Below, piece by piece: positions 16,954 through 24,325 of a stretch of DNA of 64,000 nt. Under the pieces are notes generated by a model. The model had not been told where the DNA came from and made no database searches. It worked only from the letters and a program-made list of their open reading frames with translations. The stretch is from Nitrospinia bacterium (GTDB taxonomy: Bacteria; Nitrospinota; Nitrospinia; Nitrospinales; JAJDAT01). The stretch covers positions 1 through 64,000 of the forward strand of contig JAJDAT010000012.1 in NCBI GenBank assembly GCA_029261715.1. Reading direction: 5' to 3'. The stretch's first letter is position 1, and each line of letters begins with the position of its first letter. A program made the position numbers and the translations under genes.

Positions 16954-17742
16954 GCAAAATTTTCCCCGTTTGTTCCTAATCCTCGACTCCTTACACTAAA
17001 ACAGAAAGGGTCCAATTTTATTTTAACTCTACCGCTACCACCCGCGAAAGGCGAAATAGCAAACAAACTAAACAACTCGAAAGAAGTCTCCCACCTAACC
17101 GGGGGAAATCACGCATCCATATTAGTGGTCGACGATATAGAAGAAAATCGAGACGTCCTTAAAAAGTTATTAGTCGATGTCGGCATTGATGTCATCGAAG
17201 CGATCAACGGGCAAGATGCTTTAAATAAATACAGAGACCATCATCCAGACATGATATTCATGGACATTCAAATGCCTGTAACGGACGGCGTAAAAACTAT
17301 TCGGCGTCTAAAAGAAGACTATTCTGAAGATCCATTAAAAATTGTCATCAATTCAGAATCAGCTTTGAAGCATGAACGAGAGAGATATGATAAATTAGGG
17401 TGCGCTGGAATTGTGCTTAAACCATTTCAATCCGAGCAAATTTATTCTATGATTCATGAATCTCTCGGCGTAGAATTCGAATATGAAGAAATAGAGATCA
17501 CCTCCAAATTAACGGAGAAAGCAATAGACTACACTCAAATTAATCTTCCTGAAAAACAAATAAAAAAGGTCAAAGCTGCCCTTGAACTTTATAATATCAC
17601 TCAGTTGGACAAAAATATAAACATGCTGGAAACATAGAACGAACACGAAGAAACCTTTATTAAGAAATTGCATAAGTATCTGAGTTCGTTTGACATGGAG
17701 AGCATTCATAAAATTTTGGAGAGTTTGAATAATGAGCCTTAG
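16954..17742 (+). pseudogene. Stump of a hybrid histidine kinase: end of ATPase domain, receiver, C-terminal helices
   Basis: The frame is open from 16954. It first shows the last strand of a HATPase_c domain (KGSNFILTLPLPP), then a linker, then a receiver starting ASILVVDDIEEN, with phospho-Asp in FMDIQMP and Lys in LKPF, up to about 17500. No start codon with a ribosome site precedes it. Starting at GTG 17125 would remove the first receiver strand. The frame meets a TAG at 17635 but continues (NEHEETFIKKLHKYL) to a TAG at 17740 that overlaps the ATG of the next gene by 11 bases, as in a coupled operon. So the ancestral gene ran through the inner TAG. It has lost its sensor and catalytic core. 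Confidence 0.65.
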
Positions 17743-18847
17743 TCTTAACGATGCCCCAAATAAAGTTTTGATTGTCGATGACACTCCCGCCAATTTAGAC
17801 GTGTTATACAAGACCTTAAAAGAAGAAAACTATGACATCTCTGTCGCAAAAGATGGAGTAAAGGCTTTAAACTCTGTACCTAAATTTCGTCCACATCTCA
17901 TATTACTAGATATCATGATGCCAGTAATGGATGGCTTCGAAACTTGTCAGAAACTCAAAGAAAATGAAACAACTAAAGACATTCCCGTAATTTTTTTAAC
18001 CGCTAAATCAGAAAAGAAAAATGTCATTAAAGGTTTTGATTTGGGAGCGGCCGATTACATCACCAAACCATTCGACCACGAAGAAGTTCTAGCCCGAGTA
18101 AAAAACCAGCTAAAAATCAATTCTCTAAGAGAAAACAATAAACGCACCCACAGGGAATTAGAAAGACTCAACCAAGATATTAAAGCTCTTTCCGCTATAG
18201 CTTCACAAGATCTCAAGGAAGAGCTGAAAAAAGTCAAATACTTAGGCGAATACTTAAAACGGGAATACAAAAGTGGACTCGACGATGAAGGGCAAAGCTA
18301 TTTGGAAGATATTGAAATGATAGCGAGTCAATTATCTTATCTAACCGATAGTTTTTTAGATTATACAAAAATTATAAAAGACGCTAAAACATTCCAAGAA
18401 ACCGATTTGAATGATTTGGCCGAACAAGCTATAGACTATTTAGAGAACTTGATTCAAGAAACACAAGGCACAATAAACCTATGTAGTTTGCCAACCATAA
18501 CTGCGGAACCTTTTTTAATGAGAAGACTATTCCAAAGCCTTATATCCAACGCGCTAACATATCATAGAAACGCCGAACCTCCAGTTGTCGACATTCATAG
18601 CAGACAAACAAGCACAGGTTCCTGGGAAATAGCCATAATTGATAATGGGGTTGGGTTTGATAGAAAATATGTTGAAAGTGTTTTTAATTCTTTTGAACAC
18701 ATAGAGGTAAGAAAATCATTCGAAGGCATTGGAATGGGATTAGCCATTTGCAAAAAAATAGTGGATTACCACGGCGGAACTATAACAGCTCAAAACAGAC
18801 CAACGCACGGTACCGCTATCGTCATCACCATACCTGAAATCCAGTAA
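17732..18847 (+). CDS. REC-histidine-kinase-like protein lacking the phospho-His
   Basis: A 371-residue cytosolic protein. A receiver (residues about 10-125; DD, phospho-Asp in LLDIMMP, Lys in TKPF) is followed by a coiled coil, a DHp-like helix pair and a HATPase_c domain (N box ISNALTYH, DNGVGFD, GIGMGLAICK). In phytochrome-type kinases the phosphoacceptor motif reads ASHDL; here it reads ASQDL (residue about 157), so the His is Gln. It keeps ATP-site motifs. It may therefore be a degenerate kinase acting as an allosteric or binding partner controlled by its receiver. Its start overlaps the end of the decayed hybrid-kinase frame, indicating an old operon. Confidence 0.85.
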   Translation: MSLSLNDAPNKVLIVDDTPANLDVLYKTLKEENYDISVAKDGVKALNSVPKFRPHLILLDIMMPVMDGFETCQKLKENETTKDIPVIFLTAKSEKKNVIKGFDLGAADYITKPFDHEEVLARVKNQLKINSLRENNKRTHRELERLNQDIKALSAIASQDLKEELKKVKYLGEYLKREYKSGLDDEGQSYLEDIEMIASQLSYLTDSFLDYTKIIKDAKTFQETDLNDLAEQAIDYLENLIQETQGTINLCSLPTITAEPFLMRRLFQSLISNALTYHRNAEPPVVDIHSRQTSTGSWEIAIIDNGVGFDRKYVESVFNSFEHIEVRKSFEGIGMGLAICKKIVDYHGGTITAQNRPTHGTAIVITIPEIQ

Positions 18848-18867
18848 TAACTCCGCTCGATCTTCCT

Positions 18868-21180
18868 TTAGTTCTTAATTGCTAAAGCTTCCTCAATAGA
18901 ACTAATAAATTCCTGAATGTCCAACGGTTTAGAAAGATGATGAAAAAAACCCATCTTTAAAGCTTTCTCTTTATCCGCTTCCATCGCATCAGATGTAACA
19001 GCTATCACGGCAATACTTTCAGTTTCTTTCATAGCTTTTAATTTATTGAAAGCGGTAAAACCATCCATTCCTGGTAAATGAATATCCAACAAAACAAGGT
19101 CTGGTTTCTGAGCTTTTGCTATTTCAATACCCAATTGCGCATTAGGAGCTGCAATAAGATTAAAGTTTTTATATTTTCTTAATATATGTTGAACCAGTTT
19201 TAAGTTTGCTGGATCATCCTCAATATAGAGAATGGTCTTATTTTCGGTTATATGATGGATATCAATATCATCCGACTCAGAGCTTTTTTCATTTATTAAT
19301 CCCGGCTCTACTAAATCAAGTTCAATGATAAAAGTAGATCCTTTACCAAGCTCACTTTCAAAATAGATGAACCCATTGAGCAACTCAACAAGTTTTTTAC
19401 AAATGGATAACCCTATTCCAACTCCTTGAACCTCGCCATTTTCCTCTCCAAGCCTTTCAAACGGTTTAAATAAATCTTTATGATATTCTTTTGAAATTCC
19501 AATCCCAGTATCGTTAATCTTAAGCTTTACTTTTTGATTTTTAATCTCGCAAGAGACAGTTACAATTCCATTGACACGATTATATTTAATCGCGTTTGAC
19601 AATAAATTTAAGATTATCTGCTTAAGACGAATACCATCTGCATTAACATAAACATCTTTTCTATTCTGACAATTATTAATGATCGCTATAGAGTTCTCTT
19701 CCGCAATTGTACGGATTAAGCCAATCGCCTCTTCAATAACTTTCACCAAATTGACAGGCTCCAAGACAACTTTTAAAGAACCAGTTTCTATCCGGGAGAG
19801 ATCTAAAACCTCATTTATGAGCTCTAAAAGATGCTTGCCCGCTTTTAGAATATAATCGACTTCCGTAAGCTCGATTTTTTGACTTTTGTTTTTAATTTCT
19901 AATCTCAACAATTGTCCAAATCCCAAAATAGCATTCATGGGAGTCCTCAATTCATGGCTCATTCGAGAAAGAAACTCCGACTTTGCAAGGCTTGCTTTCT
20001 CCGCTTCTTCCTTGGCTTCTATCAATTCCTTCTGTGTTTGCTTTAAAGCGCTTATATCTCGCACGATAGCGGAACCGCCAATAATTTCTCCATTATGATT
20101 TTTGATAGGAGAAACATTGAGAGATACGTCTATAAGTCTATTATTTTTTGCCAATCGTTGTGTCTCTAAATGACCGACAAGTTGACCTGAGTTTATTTTG
20201 GAATTTACCATCGAAAGATCGTTCCTTCTATCTTCCGGCATAATCATATTAATATGTTTTCCTATAGCTTCTTCATGAGAATAGCCTAAAAGATTTTCCG
20301 CTCCCTTATTCCAGGAAATAATTCGGTCGTCTAAACTTTTCCCAATAATCGCGTCATCCGAAGATTCAACAATCGAAGCTAGCAAAGTTTTGAGATCACC
20401 CACATTTCCCTCAATCCTTTGCGCCATATTTAAAAATGCCGAAGAAAGTTTTCCTACTTCATCGTTCGATCGATAGTTAATTTTAATATCGAAATCGTTT
20501 TGAGCAATCTTTTCAGCGGATTTCTCTAGGTCTAATATTGGCTTTACAAGTTTCCTCGCTACAAAAATTAATATGAAAAAAAACGCTACCAATAAAACTC
20601 CCAACAAAATAAAAGTATAAAACTCAATCTGACCCACCGCTATTTTTTCAGCTTGTGAATAACTGACTAACTTAAGTTGCTCACCTTTAATAATCTCGTT
20701 AAGAAAAAAGCTAAATTCATTTTCAAATTTTTCTTCTAAAATCTCCTCAAATTCTTCTAAAAGCTCTTTTTGATTTTTCCTATCTAGAGAAATTAACTTG
20801 TTTCCCTCTGAAAATATTTTTTTAACTTTGTTTTTTAATTTTTTAAATTTACCTCTTTTTTCATCATTTTTTTTAAGATTATTATGAAACGCATCTTCTT
20901 CGATATCTCCTAACTGCTCTAAATAGTTTAAGGAAGCATTTTTACGAAATTGAAATTCTTCTACCCCTTCCCCCAAAACCACAATATCGTATACTTCTTT
21001 AATTACAGCTTGTATTTCCGATTTCAGGCTAATAAGTGTCGTTATTTGTTTGTAGGAAAAGGATGTCTGACTTTTTTTCTGATGCATTTCATCATTTAGA
21101 GATATCAATCGAAATCCCAAAACAGAAATCACAATAAAAGTTGTAAGAAAAATTAAACCAAACTTTAATTTAATAGACAT
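18868..21180 (-). CDS. Membrane hybrid sensor histidine kinase (HAMP-PAS-HK-REC)
   Basis: A 770-residue inner-membrane protein. TM1 is at about 7-26, followed by a helical periplasmic domain rich in Lys/Glu (four-helix-bundle type), and TM2 at about 187-210. HAMP lies at about 211-260, a PAS domain at about 265-385 (ILGYSHEEAIGKHINMIMP), and HisKA with the phospho-His in MSHELRTPMNAI. HATPase_c follows (NLLSNAIKYN, DTGIGIS, GVGIGLSICK), and a C-terminal receiver at about 645-765 has Asp in LLDIHLPGMDG and Lys in SKPL. A complete phosphorelay kinase without an Hpt domain. It converges with the REC-kinase gene at 17732 with only 20 bases between. The ligand is unknown. Confidence 0.95.
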   Translation of the reverse strand: MSIKLKFGLIFLTTFIVISVLGFRLISLNDEMHQKKSQTSFSYKQITTLISLKSEIQAVIKEVYDIVVLGEGVEEFQFRKNASLNYLEQLGDIEEDAFHNNLKKNDEKRGKFKKLKNKVKKIFSEGNKLISLDRKNQKELLEEFEEILEEKFENEFSFFLNEIIKGEQLKLVSYSQAEKIAVGQIEFYTFILLGVLLVAFFFILIFVARKLVKPILDLEKSAEKIAQNDFDIKINYRSNDEVGKLSSAFLNMAQRIEGNVGDLKTLLASIVESSDDAIIGKSLDDRIISWNKGAENLLGYSHEEAIGKHINMIMPEDRRNDLSMVNSKINSGQLVGHLETQRLAKNNRLIDVSLNVSPIKNHNGEIIGGSAIVRDISALKQTQKELIEAKEEAEKASLAKSEFLSRMSHELRTPMNAILGFGQLLRLEIKNKSQKIELTEVDYILKAGKHLLELINEVLDLSRIETGSLKVVLEPVNLVKVIEEAIGLIRTIAEENSIAIINNCQNRKDVYVNADGIRLKQIILNLLSNAIKYNRVNGIVTVSCEIKNQKVKLKINDTGIGISKEYHKDLFKPFERLGEENGEVQGVGIGLSICKKLVELLNGFIYFESELGKGSTFIIELDLVEPGLINEKSSESDDIDIHHITENKTILYIEDDPANLKLVQHILRKYKNFNLIAAPNAQLGIEIAKAQKPDLVLLDIHLPGMDGFTAFNKLKAMKETESIAVIAVTSDAMEADKEKALKMGFFHHLSKPLDIQEFISSIEEALAIKN

Positions 21181-21592
21181 TTGAATCTTAAAGTTGGATG
21201 TAAAGAATTTTGAATCACCTCTTTTACATCAGGAGTCAAATTCAAAGATGAATTCAGAGTGCCTCATTTAAATATTAAATCTCATGAGGAGTTTACGACG
21301 TTGAATAAAATCTTCAGAAGTTTATATTCTCCCTTAAGCTTAACACTTACTTGCAGGATAAAAAAGATCTATTCATGAAAGAGAATTTTCAAATAACCAT
21401 GTTTCAAAAAAAATAGAAGAAGAAATATTTAGGTGAGGAGTTTTACTAGAAAAACTACTATTAATTCACAAACTTTTTGGCGAGATCCAACTTAAAGGAC
21501 TTAAGAGTTTGCAACATCATTAGTAAACACGACATTAACGACTGTAACGAACTTATATTAAATGCATTAACAAAAACAAAATAAGAGTTTGC
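21181..21592. other. Intergenic region
   Basis: About 410 AT-rich bases between two minus-strand genes. No frame, hairpin or repeat worth naming was seen. It must contain the promoter of the hybrid kinase. Confidence 0.4.
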
Positions 21593-21988
21593 TTACTTAC
21601 TAAACTTATTCACGTAGTAAGTAGCAACATCCCGAATAGAAACGATACCAATAATTTTTCCTTCTTTGCTAACTCCAAGATGGCGAATGTTCTCTTTCTG
21701 CATTTTTATGAAAGCCGAAACCATCAAAGATTCTTCGTCCATGCTAATAACTGGCCTAGACATAACAAGATAAACCCCAACAGTTTTGGGATCAGAGTTT
21801 TTAGCTATAACTTTTCGTAACAAATCGGTTTCCGAAAAAATTCCAACAATCTCATCCTCGTCAGTAGCTAATATAGCGCCTATCTTCTTCTTTTCCATAA
21901 GTTGAGTGGCTTCAAAAACAGTGACTTGGCAATCGATTGTTTCTAGTTCCTTCTTCATATAAAATTTGATTTCATCCATCGACCGCAA
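21593..21988 (-). CDS. CBS-domain pair protein
   Basis: A 131-residue cytosolic protein made of two CBS motifs (residues about 10-65 and 75-128), with the typical GAILATDEDEIVGIFSETDLLRKV and LGVSKEGKIIGIVSIRDVA strands. Stand-alone CBS pairs (Bateman modules) bind adenosine nucleotides and regulate partner proteins. The partner is not evident here, since neighbours are a sensor kinase and the divergent Hsp20 cluster. A ribosome site (aggttg, read on the minus strand) lies before the ATG. Confidence 0.9.
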   Translation of the reverse strand: MRSMDEIKFYMKKELETIDCQVTVFEATQLMEKKKIGAILATDEDEIVGIFSETDLLRKVIAKNSDPKTVGVYLVMSRPVISMDEESLMVSAFIKMQKENIRHLGVSKEGKIIGIVSIRDVATYYVNKFSK

Positions 21989-22479
21989 CCTCTAACTTAT
22001 CAACTCAATTAAATTTATCTGGTAAGCTTCTATACACTTTATCTCATTACCTATTTCGGATCGTTAAACTTGCAATTAGATTTACAGCACCTAACCAGAC
22101 CCCTTAAAGTTTACCTAATTTGTTCAATTATACCAAGCCCGAAATCAATGACCTTCATTTTTTGAAGCCCCTTAGTTTTTTATAAAATCAAAGTATTTAA
22201 TCTTTTTTCAGTCTTTATTATGATATGGCACAGCAAAAACCAGCTAGCGATTTTGGCAACAAAAACTATCTTCTTAATCATCAGTGATGAACAATTAGAA
22301 ATATTGAACAAAGCGTTAAAAAATTAATAATATAAAAAACTTTACTCTCTACTGCAAAAAAAATACCACCGCTCAATTTTTGACTATTCCATATTTGCTT
22401 TTCTATTAGACACTCCAAATTCTTTTCCATAAAAAATAAATTTTAATTATTTTCTCAAAATTAAAATTTGTTAATGACC
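21989..22479. other. Divergent intergenic region
   Basis: About 490 bases between the CBS gene and the Hsp20 promoter. Very AT-rich and without a frame. No operator was recognised apart from the promoter listed next. Confidence 0.4.
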
Positions 22480-22508
22480 TTGACAAGATTTTTTCTCGAT
22501 TTTATTTA
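22480..22508 (+). promoter_or_regulatory. Promoter candidate for the Hsp20 cluster
   Basis: TTGACA at 22480-22485 and TATTTA at 22503-22508 are separated by 17 bases, a sigma-70-like arrangement with a weak -10. No CIRCE element (TTAGCACTC/GAGTGCTAA) is present. A start near 22515 would give a roughly 155-base leader that begins with a large hairpin. Confidence 0.45.
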
Positions 22509-22519
22509 TCCTACATGAG

Positions 22520-22560
22520 GCGATTTGAGCTTTTAGGCGCCTAAAACGAAATCAAATCGC
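22520..22560 (+). promoter_or_regulatory. Leader hairpin of the Hsp20 cluster
   Basis: A 9-bp perfect outer stem (gcgatttga with tcaaatcgc) encloses a 16-base perfect palindrome (ttttaggc-gcctaaaa, 22531-22546), followed by ttttgctattttt. It has the form of an intrinsic terminator or attenuator placed between the promoter candidate and the first gene. As the ribosome site is 100 bases further on, it is not a simple ROSE or fourU thermometer covering the start. Confidence 0.55.
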
Positions 22561-22670
22561 TTTTGCTATTTTTAAAATCTAGCAAACCTCTTCGACCAAC
22601 GATAGAGATTTGCAAAACAATAAATGATGATGCGCTAGAACGCTTCATACAATCGCAGAAGGAAAAAATC

Positions 22671-23111
22671 ATGTTAGATCAAATGACTTATTGGGAAACG
22701 TGGGACCCTTTTCATGAAATTCGACAACTCCAAGAAGAAATGAATCAAACTTATTACGATCAGCCAAAGGAAACTCAAAAAAACTCTCCATTGTTCAACG
22801 TTTGGTCGGGACAAGACGGTTTGGTGGTGCGTAGCGAATTGCCTGGAGTTTCTCCTGACAACATTAACATCACGGTAGAAGGTCAAGATCTTACTATCAA
22901 GGGTTCCCTTAAACCTCATGAAACAAAAGACAGGGAAAGATTTATTAGACGTGAACGCAAACATGGTGACTTTTCAAGAAAGGTAAAACTTCCTTATCGA
23001 GTAGATCCCGAACAAACTGAAGCACAATTTCGTAACGGCGTCTTGACGGTAACTTTGAAACGACCGCAAGAAGACAAACCAAGAAAAATCATCATCAAAT
23101 CAGAATATTAA
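22671..23111 (+). CDS. Small heat-shock protein (Hsp20), copy 1
   Basis: A 146-residue cytosolic alpha-crystallin protein. The ATG at 22671 has an aagga ribosome site 7 bases upstream; longer frames lack one. The N-terminal arm contains WDPFHEIRQLQEEMNQ. The alpha-crystallin domain (about 40-140) ends with the conserved FRNGVLTVTLKRP strand, and a short tail carries the IIIK-type anchor. The family forms large oligomers that hold unfolding proteins. First of three Hsp20 genes in a row, under a promoter with a structured leader. Confidence 0.95.
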   Translation: MLDQMTYWETWDPFHEIRQLQEEMNQTYYDQPKETQKNSPLFNVWSGQDGLVVRSELPGVSPDNINITVEGQDLTIKGSLKPHETKDRERFIRRERKHGDFSRKVKLPYRVDPEQTEAQFRNGVLTVTLKRPQEDKPRKIIIKSEY

Positions 23112-23233
23112 AAAACTACTAAATAGATGACAATAAACGATCAAAGCATATCTATTTGAAGCTTTTTTTTTATAAGAAATTTTTAGACGACTGTCATCAA
23201 TTTAAGTATCAGGTTAATAAGAAAGGAAAAGAA

Positions 23234-23647
23234 ATGTCTAATATAGAATCAACCAAAACCAGCGAGGAAGCTTGCTCCGCAACCCAAGATCAATACAAAT
23301 GCTCCGAAACAAAGAAAACGTATATCCCTAAATCCGATATTTATGAAACGGATGAAGCGGTATATATTTGGGCCGACATGCCGGGGGTAGACGAAAAATC
23401 TTTAGATATAACTCTAGAGAAAAACTCGTTAACGATCGAAGGACATGTGGAAGATTATTTTCCTCCCGAAGATTACTTTCAAGTCATGGACGAGTATCCA
23501 GTAGGTAATTACAAAAGAACCTTTACGCTTGGCGTTAATGTTCAAAAAGACGGTATCCAAGGAGTCGTAAAAAACGGTTTTCTAAATTTAACAATTCCAA
23601 AAGCCAAGGAAACTGTGGCAAGAAAAATTTCAATCTCAGCTGGATAA
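23234..23647 (+). CDS. Small heat-shock protein (Hsp20), copy 2
   Basis: A 137-residue Hsp20. The start at 23234 has an aagga ribosome site; a longer frame from TTG 23156 is not supported. The polar N-terminal arm contains two Cys (EEACSATQDQYKCSE). The alpha-crystallin domain spans about 30-130 (YIWADMPGV, SLTIEGHVEDYF, VKNGFLNLTIPKA) and the tail ends in ISISAG. It is clearly divergent from copy 1. The Cys pair in the arm could make oligomerisation redox-sensitive, which is an inference. Confidence 0.95.
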   Translation: MSNIESTKTSEEACSATQDQYKCSETKKTYIPKSDIYETDEAVYIWADMPGVDEKSLDITLEKNSLTIEGHVEDYFPPEDYFQVMDEYPVGNYKRTFTLGVNVQKDGIQGVVKNGFLNLTIPKAKETVARKISISAG

Positions 23648-23680
23648 AACGAATAAAAACCTTCCCAGCTATGTTTGTAT

Positions 23681-23721
23681 GCGAAGTTAACGAGGTACTA
23701 GAGCCCCTCCGTTAACTTCGC
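23681..23721 (+). terminator. Long hairpin between Hsp20 copies 2 and 3
   Basis: gcgaagttaacg (23681-23692) pairs perfectly with cgttaacttcgc (23710-23721), extended by agg/cct with one bulge. The T run after it is weak. It may partly terminate or stabilise the upstream message and so set the ratio of cytosolic to membrane-bound Hsp20. Confidence 0.5.
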
Positions 23722-23749
23722 TTCAAACTTTAAAACGTTTGGTAAAAGG

Positions 23750-24325
23750 ATGACAGAACCAACCAAAATAAACAAATGGCTAGTCGGCATAACACTGGGT
23801 CTTTTACTTATTGCCAGCGGGCAATCCTATTTATTGTTTCAAAAAACAAACAATCGCCTAACAAGCTCACAACCTAGCCTGCTTGACGAAACCAATATTA
23901 CTTCAGACATTTCTACTTTAAGAAACTGGGACCCTTTTTCAGAAATTCAAAACATACAAAAAAATATGGACCGGCTTTTTGCTCAAGGAGCTAATAGCCA
24001 ATTTCCTTCCATTTCAAATTTTGATTTCGGTAAAATATCCTCTCATCAATTGAACATAAAAGACGAAGGCAACAATTATTTAATTACGTTGGAAGTTCAA
24101 GGTTTAAAAGAAACAGATCTTAAAGTATCAGTCCAAGATCAAACTCTTAATATTTCCGGCTCCATCGAAAAAACGGTAGAAAATAAAGACAACAATTCAT
24201 TCAGTCGTCAATTTTCATCGCAACACTTTCAACAAGCCGTAACATTACCCGGCCCCGTCAAACCCGAAACCGTAACAGTTACCTACAAAGGCGACTCGTT
24301 AAAAATACAAATCGAAAAAACCTAA
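23750..24325 (+). CDS. Membrane-anchored Hsp20-like protein
   Basis: A 191-residue protein with an N-terminal transmembrane helix (about 9-28, WLVGITLGLLLIASGQSYLLF) that probably leaves the rest in the periplasm. A linker contains WDPFSEIQNIQKNMDRLF, as in ordinary Hsp20 arms. The alpha-crystallin-type domain lies at about 98-190 (YLITLEVQGL, TLNISGSI, VTYKGDSLKIQIEKT). Most small heat-shock proteins are cytosolic, so an envelope-tethered one points to chaperoning of exported proteins. The ribosome site is poor (agg directly before ATG), and translation may depend on the upstream genes. Its stop overlaps the convergent gene by 4 bases. Confidence 0.9.
   Translation: MTEPTKINKWLVGITLGLLLIASGQSYLLFQKTNNRLTSSQPSLLDETNITSDISTLRNWDPFSEIQNIQKNMDRLFAQGANSQFPSISNFDFGKISSHQLNIKDEGNNYLITLEVQGLKETDLKVSVQDQTLNISGSIEKTVENKDNNSFSRQFSSQHFQQAVTLPGPVKPETVTVTYKGDSLKIQIEKT

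Noticed and set aside
4592-17637. Genome-wide recoding of TAG
   Set aside because: TAG terminates about eight apparently intact genes in this window (for example those ending at 6725, 29437, 33813, 44687 and 63789), so the two in-frame TAGs are more likely mutations or local readthrough.
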